Shown piece by piece: positions 44,226-55,618 of a stretch of DNA of 64,000 bases. Source of the stretch: Areca catechu (taxonomy: Eukaryota > Streptophyta > Magnoliopsida > Arecales > Arecaceae); contig CM038043.1 in NCBI GenBank assembly GCA_021397845.1, forward strand, positions 124,395,013 through 124,459,012, in the 5' to 3' direction. The notes beneath the pieces are model-generated. The model had not been told where the DNA came from. It saw only the letters and a list, made by a program, of their open reading frames with translations, and did no database searches. Within the stretch, counting starts at the first letter, position 1. Every line of letters begins with the position of its first letter. Made by a program: the position numbers and the translations under genes.

Positions 44226-47200
44226 TTGTACATGATACAAACCAATTTATCATTAAGTGTTTCCATTTCTAATTCATGGGTATTGGATACCGTATGTGGA
44301 TCTCACATATGCAATTCATTGCAAGGACTCCACAAAATTAGAAGCCTGAAGAGGGGTGACTTCAAGCTGCATGGGGCTAGTGGTGAAGCCATACAAGCTG
44401 AAGCTGTGAGTACCTATCTTCTATTATTAACTTCGGGTAATGTGATAAAGCTCGAAGAATGCTTTTATGTACTAGATATTATTAGAAACATTATTTCCAT
44501 ACCCTTGTTATTACAATAGGGATATGAAATAAATGTAAAGAGCAGTGGCTGCTCTATTCTTCAAAATAATAAAGTATTTGGATATGGATGTTTTATAAAT
44601 GGTCTTCTAACTTTGCAACTCAATGAAATTTTTTTCTTATTAATAATAAGAAGAGGAAAAGAGATAATGACAATCCGGCACTACCAATTGGGTCATATCA
44701 GTGAGTCAAGGATAAACAAGTTAGTCAAAGATAATTACTTTGACTTTGATGATTTCCAATCATTAGAAACTTGTGAATCTTGTCTCAAAGAAAAAATGAC
44801 CAAGTCTCCATTGACTGGACATGGAGAGAGGGCAACTGAATTGTTAGGTCTAATACATACTGATGTATGTGGACCTATGTCAACTCAGGCTAGAGAAAGA
44901 TATTCTTATTTTATCACTTTTATTGATGATTTATCAAGGTTTGGTCATGTGTATCTTTTAAAACACAAGTCCGAAGCTTTTGATAAGTTTAAAGAATATA
45001 TAGTATGGTTGAAAAATAAACTGGATTTAGTATTAAAGCTTTTTGGTCTGATCGAGGAGGTGAATACTTATCTGGTGAGTTTCTGAATCATCTCAAGGAC
45101 AAAGGAATTATATATAAATGGACCCTTCCTTATACACCCCAGTTAAATGGAGTGGTAGAAAGGAGAAATCGTACCTTGTTAGACATGGTGAGTTCGATGA
45201 TGAGCTTCACAAATTTTCCTACTTCCTTCTAGGGACATGCCTTAGATACTGCTACATACATATTAAACAGGGTTCCATCTAAATTAGTGAATAGCACTCC
45301 ATATGAATTATGGAATGGCAAAAGACCAAATCTTAAGTATTTGAAGATTTGGGGTTGCTATGCTTATGTCAAGAATACCTTTGGACATAAGCTAAGTGCA
45401 AGGGCTAATAAAACCAGGTTTGTTGGTTATTCAAAAGAGGGTATTGGATACCTCTTTTATAATGCTGCTGAGCAAAAGATAATTGTTAGTAGGCATGCTA
45501 CATTCTTGGAACAAGAGTTTATCCAAGAAGGATGTAGTGCTTCTTCACTTGAGTTATGTGAAGAATAGAACCAACAAACTAGTGAGCCTTCAAGTGAAGT
45601 TCCTCAACCAGAGGTTCTTGTGGATCAAGAACAACCACAATACACACTTCCTCTCCGAAGGTCAGAGAGGGTGTGGGGAGCACCTCTTAGATATGGTTTT
45701 GTCATCGGGGATGACAATGAAGCCAATATCAGACAAGATGATGATCCTGTGACCTATTCGGAAGCTGTCAAGAGTAGAGATCTGACAAGTGGCTTGGCAC
45801 CATGAAATCTGAAATGGACTCCATGTATTCCAATCAGGTTTTGATTTTGGTAGATCCACCTGAAAAAATTAATCCAATAGGGTGTAAATGGGTCTTCAAG
45901 AAGAAGATTGGAGTAGATGGTCAAGTTGAGACATACAAGGCTAGACTGGTAACAAAAGGTTTCAGACAAAGACATGGTGTAGACTTTGATAAAACCCTTT
46001 CTCTAGTAGCCATGCTCAATTCCATTCGGATACTGCTTGCCATATTAGCATACCATGACTATGAGATCTGGCAGATGGATGTAAAGACTGCTTTCCTCAA
46101 TGGAAACCTTGAGAAAGAAGTCTATATGTCACAGCCAGAGGATTCTGTCTCAAGTAGGAGACCAAATTAGGAATGCAAATTAAAGAAGTCCATTTATGGA
46201 CTTAAGCAAGCATTGAGGAGTTGGAACATCTGTTTTGATGAAACAATCAAAAGATTTGGTTTTGTCAAAAATGTAGATGAACCATGTGTGTACAAGAAGA
46301 CAAGTGGGAGTGCACTTGTTTTCTTGGTTTTGTATGTGGATGACATACTGATCATTGGAAATGATATCCCAATGTTGCAGTCGATTAAAACTTGGCTATC
46401 ATCAAAGTTTTCCATGAAGGATTTGGAAGAAGCATCCTATATACTGGGTATAAAGATCTATAGAGATAGATCCAAGAGGATGCTGGGCTTGTCCCAATCT
46501 AGGTACATTGACTTAGTGTTGAAGAGATTCAACATGGATGGAAATAAGAAAGGTTACTTGCCTCTAAGTCAAGGCATACATCTCTCTAAGAAAATGTCTC
46601 CTAAGATATCAGAAGAAAGAGAGAGGATGGCTATGATTCTTTATGCTTCGACTATAGGATCAATTATGCATACCATGTTATGTACTAGGCCTGATGTCGC
46701 TTATGCCTTGGGCATAGTGATTTGGTTTCAGGCAGATCCAAGAGAGGACCATTGGAGAGCTATGAAAAATATTTTCAAGTACCTAAGAAGGACTAAAGAT
46801 ATTTTTCAAGTATATGGAGGATCTAAGTTGAACCTAGAAGGTTATATAGATTCTAGTTTTCAATCAGATCCAGATGATAGCAAATCCACATCGGGGTATG
46901 TCTTCACCCTGAATGGTGGTGTAGTGAGTTGGAAAAGTACAAAGCAACCAATAGTAGCTAACTTAGTCATTGAGATAGAGTACATAACTGCTAGTGAAGC
47001 TGCAAAGAAAGCTATCTGGATGAAGAAATTCATCATGGAATTGGGCATGGTTCCTGATGTACCACAACCAGTGCCATTATACTGTGATAACACTAGGGCT
47101 ATTGCACAAGCTAAGGAACCAAGGTCTCATCACAAGTCCAAGCACATTCTAAGATGGTTCCACCTCGTTTGAGAGATCATTGAAAGACAAAATGTTACCA

Positions 47201-47330
47201 TTGAACGAGTTGACACAAAGAACAATATAGCAGACCCATTCACTAAAACATTAGCCAAGCAATAGTTAAATCATCACTTAGATTATATGGGCATAAAATA
47301 TAAGGGCGATTAGCTTTAGTGCAAGTGGGA
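44226..47330 (+). pseudogene. copia pol of element E (protease, integrase, RT, RNase H)
   Basis: Protease: WVLDTVCGSHIC (DTG changed to DTV at 44286-44294). The pre-integrase finger (tyrosine-rich 'RHYQLGHISES', 'CESCLKEKMTKSP') and integrase start 'LIHTDVCGPM' lie in the gag frame; a frameshift near 45000 moves the rest ('DRGGEYLSG', 'PQLNGVVERRNRT') to another frame. A TAG near 45230 replaces tryptophan. RT starts in a further frame at 45802 ('IGCKWVFKKKIG', 'QMDVKTAFLNGNLEKE'). It is stopped once at 46168 and then runs open for 319 residues (46213-47172) through YVDD (46333-46344), 'CTRPDVAYALGIV' and RNase H with EIEYITASE. The final block is 'NNIADPFTKTLAKQ'. It is highly similar to element A. 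Confidence 0.92.
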
Positions 47331-47333
47331 ATT

Positions 47334-49754
47334 TGATAGAAAAGTGCCCTAAGAGCCAATCATTATGAGGGCCTTTTTGTAAACTTCCAGCACATGTATG
47401 ATATATTTTTTATATTTATAAAGGCATTTGATTCATCAAATACTGTTATGTCATGTTTTTGTTGATTATGATGAACCCCATAAAATAGGGTAATGGAATT
47501 AGGGTTATGATAAAATAACAGTGAGACCTAATTCCTATAAACCCTAATCTAGAATGTTCTTAGTTTTTGGACCATCGATTTATGGATCGATGAATCTGGA
47601 AAGACTAGCTTATCCTATGTATACTCAGTTAATGAGGGTGGTTGATCTCACAACCACTTATGTAGAGACACTAATACAAGAATAAGGGTGTTCATTAGGG
47701 TATGAGTACACTTGACTGATCTGCACCGAGACTATCTTATGGAAGTCTTACTGCTTGTCAAAAGATAGATCCCAGAGTAGAAGTTGTACATGTGATCTTT
47801 AGACCTGAGGTCACCATGGTTCCTTGTGCACACTAAGCCATACTTTGGTTCATACTCATTCATGGCACTGTGACATGTACAGAGTGTTCTGGGTATGGTG
47901 GAAGGTGTACGAAGGTTGTGAGTGGACCAATAAGGAATCGATCTTTCCTGGTAACAAGAATTGTTATCCCATGTAATCTCTTTGATGAGTGACTCAAGGA
48001 GCCTTTGATCAAAGCAGATGAGATTAGAAGTGGTTTCTAATCAGTCATCAATTGAGTCCTCATGATCGAGATGATATTCGATTTGATTAAGTGTTAGGAT
48101 TTGATATATATCCATACCTATCACTTAATCGGGATAATGGGAGATCGAAAGATTAAATTGCATAGTAACTTACTACTGAAGGGTACTTTGGTAATTTCTA
48201 CCAAATTCCTCATCTTTCGGGTAGGCATAACACGTTGCTAGATGTCAATATTATCTTGTAGGTTTTCATGAACTAATTGATTTGGTTTCATGAATCAATT
48301 CGATGTGTGATTCGAATTGGACAATTAGGTAAGCCAATTTGACCTAATTAGGTCAATCGGGTTCGATCGGATCGAATCGGCTCAAACCTAAACCCACTGC
48401 TAGCTAGATGTGGAACCCAATGGGTCATACACAATAGAGAGTTGGCCAAGGAAGTCATTCATGATTTAATTAGGGTCATGGCATCCTAATTTGTTAGCTA
48501 GATTGCACACTAGCATGTGTAGGCTAACCCAATTCCAAACCCAATTGGATTGAGTTCAGTTGCTTGCTAATTGGGCTAACCTAATTAAGGAAAACCTTAA
48601 TTAAGCTGAGTCCTGAGTGGGGCTTATTAAATTAGAGCTTTATCTGATTTTATCTTGACCTTTTGATCAATTTGTGGAAGAGTCCCTGGGGCCAAGGACT
48701 TTTGGTGCCTCTTGGCACGCGCGAGAAAGAAGCAGGGGCACAGAAGGACAAGTGTCCTTCTGCAGATGAAACACTGGAGTGTTTCTAATTAGGGGCACGT
48801 TCTTATCTTATCCCCATGCCTCTTGGAGTTGATTGACCGGTCAAAGAATGTAAGAGGATGGCATGAAAGCAGATGAAAATTTGGTGTGCTGATGAAGAGT
48901 CGCGTCTCTTCATCTGTGCATGGTTCTGAGGCAGAGTCCTCTCAGAACTCTGCTTATTCCACGGTTTTCAAATATGAAAGGATGCTTCCTTTGCTTCTTC
49001 ATAACTGGTAGATGCCACATGGCACATGGGGAATTAATTTGGAAAGGGAAAGAACTCATATAAGACTCCTGAATCCTAAAGAGTCTTATCAGATAAGAAA
49101 AAGCATATCTGATAAGAACCTTTGAGATGCTTTCACACCCTTTTGGTTTCTATTTAAGGGTGTTCGGTGAAGAGAAAAAATATAATTGATAGTATTCTTT
49201 GGATATCTGAAATACGAGTCCAACTTCATCGAGAGTCTTGTCTGAGTGTCTCTCTCTATCTCTCTCTCCCTCCTTTTAAGACAAGACTTGTCTTGTAAAA
49301 AGACAAAGTCTTATCTATTAGGACAAGGCTTTGTTTTAGGACATAAGCCTAAGGGGTCCTAGAGGAAGGTTATACCTAAACCAAGAGAGGTTTAGGAGAA
49401 TATCTAGAGAGCCCTATAGTAGGGCAGGGTGTCCTATAGTGGTCAAAGGTTCAAAGGCTGCCCTAAGAGTTCTGTTGAAGCAAGTAACCCCGGTAGGGAT
49501 TCTTCCTTAGTACCATTCTCGTGTGGATCACCATTGGAGGGCTTGCACTTATGAGCCTCATGGAAAGGATTGGATTTTAGCGATCCAGGTATGTTTTTCT
49601 AACTCCATTTATGTTTCATTAATTTGTATTGCATAAGGGTTTCCTGGGAATTAGGGTTTTGTAGCCAATTAGGGTTTCGTGCTTAGAATTTTTTGTTTTG
49701 AAATTCACTTCCGCATGCTACATGATTCTCGGCACCCTGGGAGAATTCCCATCA
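47334..49754 (+). repeat. 3' LTR of element E
   Basis: TGATAGAAAAGTGCCC...CCCATCA, preceded by the purine-rich GCAAGTGGGAATT and followed by the target copy TGCAG. Confidence 0.95.
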
Positions 49755-49759
49755 TGCAG

Positions 49760-49802
49760 GGCATCTTAGAGACCTAGGGATAGCTACAATATGTGGATCG
49801 CC
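49760..49802 (+). pseudogene. Unit J, part 3: short exon fragment
   Basis: Forty-three bases between E and F. They follow the TGCAG splice acceptor. In one frame (two stops) they read toward 'LQYVD', and they join in phase with the fragment after F once one target copy is removed. Confidence 0.45.
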
Positions 49803-51101
49803 TGGTGAGGACATCGCCCAGCATAGATTTTGATGTACATCCTTGAGCAGACTATGTATTTTTTATATTTTTATCTAGGTACATGGGGATTGGGCATATT
49901 ATTTTATTTTTATTATTTTGTAACCAGATTATAAATAGATCTCAACGCATGAAACCAAATTAGTTTAGAGTCTATTTTAGATTAGTCTAATTATTTCAAA
50001 TTAGTCTGGAGTCCTACAGTTTTGATTAAGTTGGTCTCCAACTAGTCGAGGACTAAAGTCTATTTAAAACACTCTTTTATTTGGAATAAAGATTCAAAAA
50101 AAATATTGAAAAAACAAGGTTTTCTCCCGACTTCTCCCTTCCCTCTTTTCTCTTTCCTTCCTTTTCTTTTCTTCTTCTCCCTCCATCTTCTTCTCTCTTC
50201 TTTCTTTTCTTCCCAGCTCTTCTTCTTCCTCTATCTTCTTCATCCTTTATTTCTACTTCCCCTTCTTCTCTAATTATTCTTCTTCCTCTCTTCTCCCTTT
50301 TCCTATTCGTCTTCTACCTTTTAAGATCCTAACTTCCGAACACCAATACCATCCAAAAACCCCCACTCCAATCTCACCGAAAAATCACCTGACTTCCTCC
50401 TTCCTCCTTCCTCCCATCCGGAGAGATCCACAATTGAAACCCGCCAACCATCCATGAGCAACCACTAGGCCTCCTGCTCCATTTTCCATAATCATCAACC
50501 ACCATCAAGCCTTTCTACCACTCAACCATCTCTGACCCAGCGGTGCCCTCCTTTGGCACCATGATTTCATTTGATGCCCTCGTCATTCCCACCTCTCCGT
50601 CCGCTGCCAACTAGCGAGCCCGGAAAGCAACTCCTTTTACTAATCCATGATTTCATTATCAAGAAGTCCCAAGGAGAGCGAAGAGTTTTGGACCTCAAGA
50701 AGTGATTTCTCGAGCTCCAGATGGATCTAGAAGCTACCATTGCCAATCTAGACTTGGCCAAGCAATCCAAGGAGGTGAGCAAGTAGGAACTCAAAGGTTC
50801 CTAGGTTCTGCTACACACTACCGTGCCAAGATTGACTTCCATGCCGCCCACCATCGCATGATCTCCTTATGCAATAGCCAACCAAGAGACTTGTCCATGA
50901 ATCCCATTCTCCCATTGCTGTCAAATCTCTCCAACGACTCCCCTATGGCTAGTCCCACCAGCATCTTCCACTTTGGTGATGACCTCCTCCAAGATCATCG
51001 ACGAGCCATGCTGGATTTCTCCTTCAAAGCCCCTCCCCTAATTAGCATGCTTGTAAAAGCAATAGGCCCCTTTTGCATGATCGTGAAAGTAGGAAAGAAA
51101 A

Positions 51102-52702
51102 TGATGCGGGACGAAAAATCGATGTAACCTGGTTATTTGGAAAACAGGAAAAAAACTAAACAAACTAGGACCGTGGGAGGGCTAAGAAGCCTCCCGGGAC
51201 TAGGGCATACTGACACTAAAATTCTAAGATAGCTGATCTCTTTGTTTTCAAATTTTGGGTGGATGTGGCGAAGGAAGGATGAAGATGGGGGACCGGGAAA
51301 TGGAATTCATGGCCCTGAGACTCACTCTAGCGGGGAACGCACACAGAAAGTCAGGGGTCAAAGCCTAAAGCTACCCTCCCGAGGGATCACAGCACCAGCT
51401 ACCCTGAGCATAAAGCTACCCTCCCGAAGAGGTCACAGCACCAGCTACCCTGAGCTCCCATCGAACCCATAATGCACACAGCAGGGCTCTCACATAGATG
51501 CGCTAGGATGACTCTCGAAGGACATGAGGAGATAAAGAAGACGAGATAGGGGATAACTAGGGTGCTCATCGAACCCATAATGCACACAGCAGGGAACGTC
51601 TCACACCCGTCATCGAACCCATAATGCACACAGCAGGGAACAAAGAAAAACGGGCCTCAGCCGAGAACCGGAACTGGAACCAACCCAAAAATCTATATCA
51701 ACTCTCTCTGATTATTACGGGGGAGAGGGGGCCTTTATATAGAAAAACCAAAACCCTCAGTTTCTTAGCCTCTAAGAAAATTAAAAAAATAAAATAAATT
51801 ACATTGAAATTCGTGTTGCATCAAAAATAGTGCTGATATGCTCTGAGAAGCGTGTTAGCTTGATAATCTGCTCCAGAAAGTGTGCTGCTCTAAAATATGG
51901 GTTGCTTTGAAATCCGTGCAAACACAAACTCATGGTCGTGGAAGGGAAGAACGATCTCCGGTGGAACACCAGCGGGTGGCGGACGAGCCGGCGGACGGCT
52001 GGCGGCGGGCTGCGGGCGAGGCGGTGCAAGAATGGCACGGCACGCCCCAGGGCGTGCTGTTTGGTCTCCCACGGTCGTGGGAGACCTCAGGGCACCGGCA
52101 TGGCCGGTGGACGGCGGGGACGGCCGGGGCCGGCAGGATGGTGGCTGGTGAACGTGCGGGCGGTGGTGGCAACGGCGGCGGCGGCGGCGCAGGGGCGCAC
52201 GTGGGCGGACGGACGCCTCCCGCGTCCGTTCGTCTTCCCACGGGCGTGGATGGCGACGGGCCCCACCGGCGGCCGGGCGAGGACCGGCGGGCGGCAGGAA
52301 CGGTGGCGAGCAGCGGGTCGGCGACGGCGGCGGCGGCGACGGTCGTGGGCCATGGCGAGCGGACGCCTCCGCATCCATTCGTCTTCCCACAGGCGTGGGG
52401 CGGCGGCTTCTCCGGCGATGGCAGGGGTCGGCGAGCGCCGATGGCGGTTCGGCGGTGGCGACCGGGGGTCGAGCGACCTGGATCTGGGACCGGTGGGGTG
52501 GAGGCTAGGGTTTTGAAAATCGTTTTAAAACCACGGGAGAAAGATAGTGAAGATGGAATAAAACTAGGATAACTCGGGGATAAACCAAGAACAAAACCAG
52601 AATAGCGGGGATAGTCGGAATAGCGGGAATAGAAAAATAAAAAAATTCTGAGAAAATAAGAAAAAATAGAAAAATACCTGGACCTGCCTTGGATCCCCAT
52701 CA
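51102..52702 (-). mobile_element. GC-rich solo LTR (L)
   Basis: 1601 bp with inverted ends TGATG...CATCA and an exact GAAAA duplication (51097-51101 and 52703-52707). The corresponding position in the 3' LTR of F is uninterrupted. The minus strand carries TATATAAAGG (plus 51732-51741) followed by a C-rich start, so transcription is likely leftward, and the LTR would start TGATGGGGATCC at 52702. The part 51930-52510 is far richer in G+C than anything else here and gives long but unconvincing ORFs on both strands. Confidence 0.85.
51370..51645. repeat. Short tandem repeats inside solo LTR L
   Basis: Two copies of a unit of about 43 bp ('aaagctaccctcccga.g...cacagcaccagctaccctgagc', about 51369-51455). 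Three copies of a 28-bp unit starting CATCGAACCCATAATGCAC follow, at about 51464, 51569 and 51611. The second set flanks what looks like a partly duplicated spacer. Confidence 0.85.
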
Positions 52703-53469
52703 GAAAATCTGCATGACTTTCAGAGCAAAGCCATACCTTCTTGCTGACTTCAGGTTATTTCAGTGAAAAAAAAGAAATGAGGAAAAGGAAAAGAACTTGG
52801 GTTTACTTAACTAGTTTCACCGCATTGATCTTCATGTATCTTGATCACACAGTTGAAAAAAGCACACACGCATTCAAAGCAAACTCGAAAACCCGCACCA
52901 ACCTATAATTTTGGATATATGGGACCAAATCTAACTTTGTTTTGATTTTTAAAAAAATTAGACTACCATATTTTATATTGGTAAACCAGGTCTGAAGACA
53001 TCTCACCAGATTTGTCCATGAACTTATCACCATCCACCTTGACTACTCCCAGGTTGATCTCCCTTTTTCAGGATCCCATGAAATCTCATGCTTGGTGAAA
53101 ATTTTTTTATGATTTAGGATAAAATTTAAAAATTCATTGCTAGAAATTTATTTTATTATCTTATCTTTAATTCAGTTAGATCTGATTTAATTGAATTGAA
53201 CTAACTTAGACTAGTAGTCATTTCTTAATGGCCGACGATCCAACTTTTGAAAAAAATCTAGACTATGCATGCCGATCAGGTCACTTCCTAGTTCAGACCT
53301 TGATTTTAACTGAATCTAATTAGCTTAATTCTTGCTTATCGTTAACATATGCTATTATTTTTTTTAATTTCCTATTTAATTAAATTTGCTAATCTCAATT
53401 GCTAGTCATTAGGTCTAGGATAGCTAGCCCATCCTGCATCAAAACTTGGTATTAGTGGGTGGTCATGGG

Positions 53470-53930
53470 AGCTCAAAGGCTACTTGAAATAAGGGCTCAA
53501 AGGTTTGATTCTTAGATTAGAAAGAGTTTGATTCATATTAGACCTTAGGCTTAGATTACCAAGTCTAGGAGGTGTAGCAAAACCTGGGAACCTCTGAGTT
53601 CCTACTCGCTCACCTCCTTGGATCTCTTGGTTGAGTCCAGATTGGCAATGGCAGTGTCTAGATCCATCTGGAGCTCGACGAATTGCTTCTTGAGGTTCAA
53701 AACTTTGCACTCTCCTTGGGACTTCTTAGCAATGAAATCATAGATTAGCAAAAGGAGTTGCTTCTAGGGCTTGATAGTTGGCAGTGGGTGGAGAGGAGGG
53801 AACAGTGAGGGCATCAAATGGGATCGTGGATGGTAGGGGTGGTGGAAAGGCTTGATGGCAGCTGGTGGCTATGGAAAATGGAGTGGGAAGCTTGGTGGTT
53901 GCTCATAGATGGTTGGTGGGTTTCGGTGGA
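53470..53930 (-). repeat. Inverted internal piece of the F LTR
   Basis: The reverse complement of 53600-53930 aligns with 56240-56620 of the 3' LTR ('cccaccaaccatc.atgagcaacc', 'caagaagtcccaaggagag'). It is flanked on the right by the forward LTR tail 53931-54516. The part 53450-53560 contains sequence I cannot place. Confidence 0.75.
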
Positions 53931-54516
53931 TCTCCATGTATCTTGATTACATGGTTGAGAAGATGTGCACGATCAAGAAATTTGCTTGCTATCAGAGCAA
54001 ATTTAGAAACCCGCACAAACTTCTATTTTTGGATTTATTGGACTATTTATTCTCTACCTTAACTAATTTCCTCGTGATTTTGGTTGAACCAGGTCCGAAA
54101 CTTATCACCATCCACCTCAACTACTTCTAGGTTGATCTCCCTTTTCAAGGATCCCATGACATCTCATGCTTGGTGAGAAATTTTTTATGATTTAAGATAG
54201 AATTTAAAAAATCATTGCTGGAAATTTATTTTATTGTGCTATCTTTAATTCAATAAGATCTGATTTAATTGAATTGAACTAACCTAGACTAGCAGTCATT
54301 TCTTAATGACCAACGATCCAACCTCTTGAAATAATTGACTGTGCATGCCGATCGGGTCACTTCGTAGATCGGGCCTTAATTTTAACTGAATCTAATTAGC
54401 TTAATTTTTCTTATCTTTAACATATGTTATTATTTATCTTAATTACCTATTTAATTAAATTTACTAATCTCAATAGAAGGTTATTAGGACTAAGATAGCT
54501 ATCCCTTCCTGCATCA
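53931..54516 (+). repeat. Second forward tail of the F LTR
   Basis: Aligns with 57075-57704 and with 52830-53441, starting 'gatctccatgtatcttgat' and ending CCTGCATCA. It is followed by a good primer-binding site, so this is the LTR end that belongs to the internal part of F. Confidence 0.8.
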
Positions 54517-54521
54517 AAACT

Positions 54522-54534
54522 TGGTATCAGAGCC
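54522..54534 (+). other. Primer-binding site of element F
   Basis: TGGTATCAGAGCC, complementary to initiator Met-tRNA, five bases after the LTR tail. Confidence 0.88.
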
Positions 54535-55618
54535 AAGTTTTGATACCATCTCCCCTGATAACATTCCACACTTTGATTTAGTACCTGTAGACCACTCGAG
54601 TTCCTATAATGTGGCCTAGAAAATTACTCCGTCTATTCCTCCTAAGCATAGATATTTATTGAACCATGTTTATCCTAAAGAATTTTATGTTGTGGTCCAA
54701 GTCCTTAAATATTGGAGGCATTATCTTTTTCCATGAGAATTTGTCGTATATTTAGACCGCAAGACCTTTAGATTTTTCAATTCATAGAAAATTTAAGTTC
54801 AAAACCTAGAAAGTGGATTGAGTTCCTTCAGGTCTACACCTTTGTCGTACGGTACAAAGTAAATGTAGACATCGAAGTTGATGTGGACCTCTTATCGGGT
54901 AGTAAGTTATGGGCCTTGACAGTTAAAAGAAAAATATGATGAATGCCCAGGCCTAAAAAGTAAAATAATAATAAAATAATAAAATAATATTATTATTATA
55001 CATCCATTACTTGTGCATACTAGAATATTAAAGTAAGTATCATCCTTTATAGAGCATATTAGGAGTCTACATAAAGAGATCAGTGATAAATTAATATAAG
55101 TAATTAAATAAATAGTTAGCAGATTCTCATCGATAAGTAAGGATTTTGCTAAGGATGATTATGTCATGATTAGGGTTAGACCTGAGCGGTTTCCACCGGA
55201 AACCATTTGGAAGCTACATATCCAAGAAACAGGCATATTCAAGATTTTAAAGAAAGTTGGATCTAATATGTATGTTAGTAAACTACTGTCTGGCTATGGA
55301 ATTAATTCAACTTTCAATTATTGGATCTAATTGAATATAAAGAACTAGCATTGATACCTAGTGATTAATTTGAGCCTATACCATCCTTTATGAGTGACCC
55401 TCCCCCTGAGTATCCACAAGCTAAATTGAAAGAGAAGCATGATGAGATCGATTGCATTTTGGATGAGTAGATCAAGTTCACTAGGGGTTGAGACAATCAT
55501 GGATATTTGGTTCAATGGTGAGGTAGGCTTGAATCATAGGATTTCTAGATTGTCCGAGACTTTTAGAGTAATATGGAGGCTGACTTGACGAAGTCAAGTT
55601 CTCCCCACCCCAGGAGAA
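54535..55618 (+). pseudogene. Ty3/gypsy pol remnant of element F
   Basis: Only about 1.1 kb of internal sequence remains. Frames around 54690-54960 give the gypsy RNase H pattern 'LKYWRHYLFP.EFVVYLD' and 'RFFNS', then 'WIEFLQ.-type' sequence. Around 55150-55330, 'DYVMIRVRPERFPPETIWKLH' and 'FKILKKVGSNMYV' match the segment after integrase in plant gypsy elements. The end near 55600 reads toward a short serine-rich C-terminus before the LTR. Gag, protease, most RT and integrase are deleted. Many stops. Confidence 0.72.

Larger units (their letters stand above)
39610..49754 (+). mobile_element. Angela-like Ty1/copia retrotransposon (element E), structurally complete
   Basis: The two LTRs are 2425 and 2421 bp (TGATAGAAAAGTGCCC to CCATTA/CCCATCA) and the target duplication TGCAG is exact (39605-39609 and 49755-49759). 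Primer-binding site, leader with hairpins, gag, protease, integrase, RT and RNase H are in order. It is 10.1 kb long. Coding regions need few corrections, but several stops and a frameshift make it non-autonomous. Confidence 0.95.
49803..53441 (+). repeat. 5' LTR of element F (with solo LTR L inside)
   Basis: About 2.03 kb after subtraction of L and one target copy, aligning with the 3' LTR. TATAAATAG at 49930-49938 is the probable promoter, followed by a CT-rich transcribed part (50140-50320). It ends CCTGCATCA at 53441 and is followed by AAACTTGGTATTAG, the beginning of a primer-binding site. Confidence 0.82.

Noticed and set aside
51880..52700. Long ORFs (up to 256 codons) in the GC-rich block
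   Set aside because: They overlap on both strands in several frames, are Pro/Arg/Ala low complexity, and lie within a solo LTR with defined ends and target duplication.
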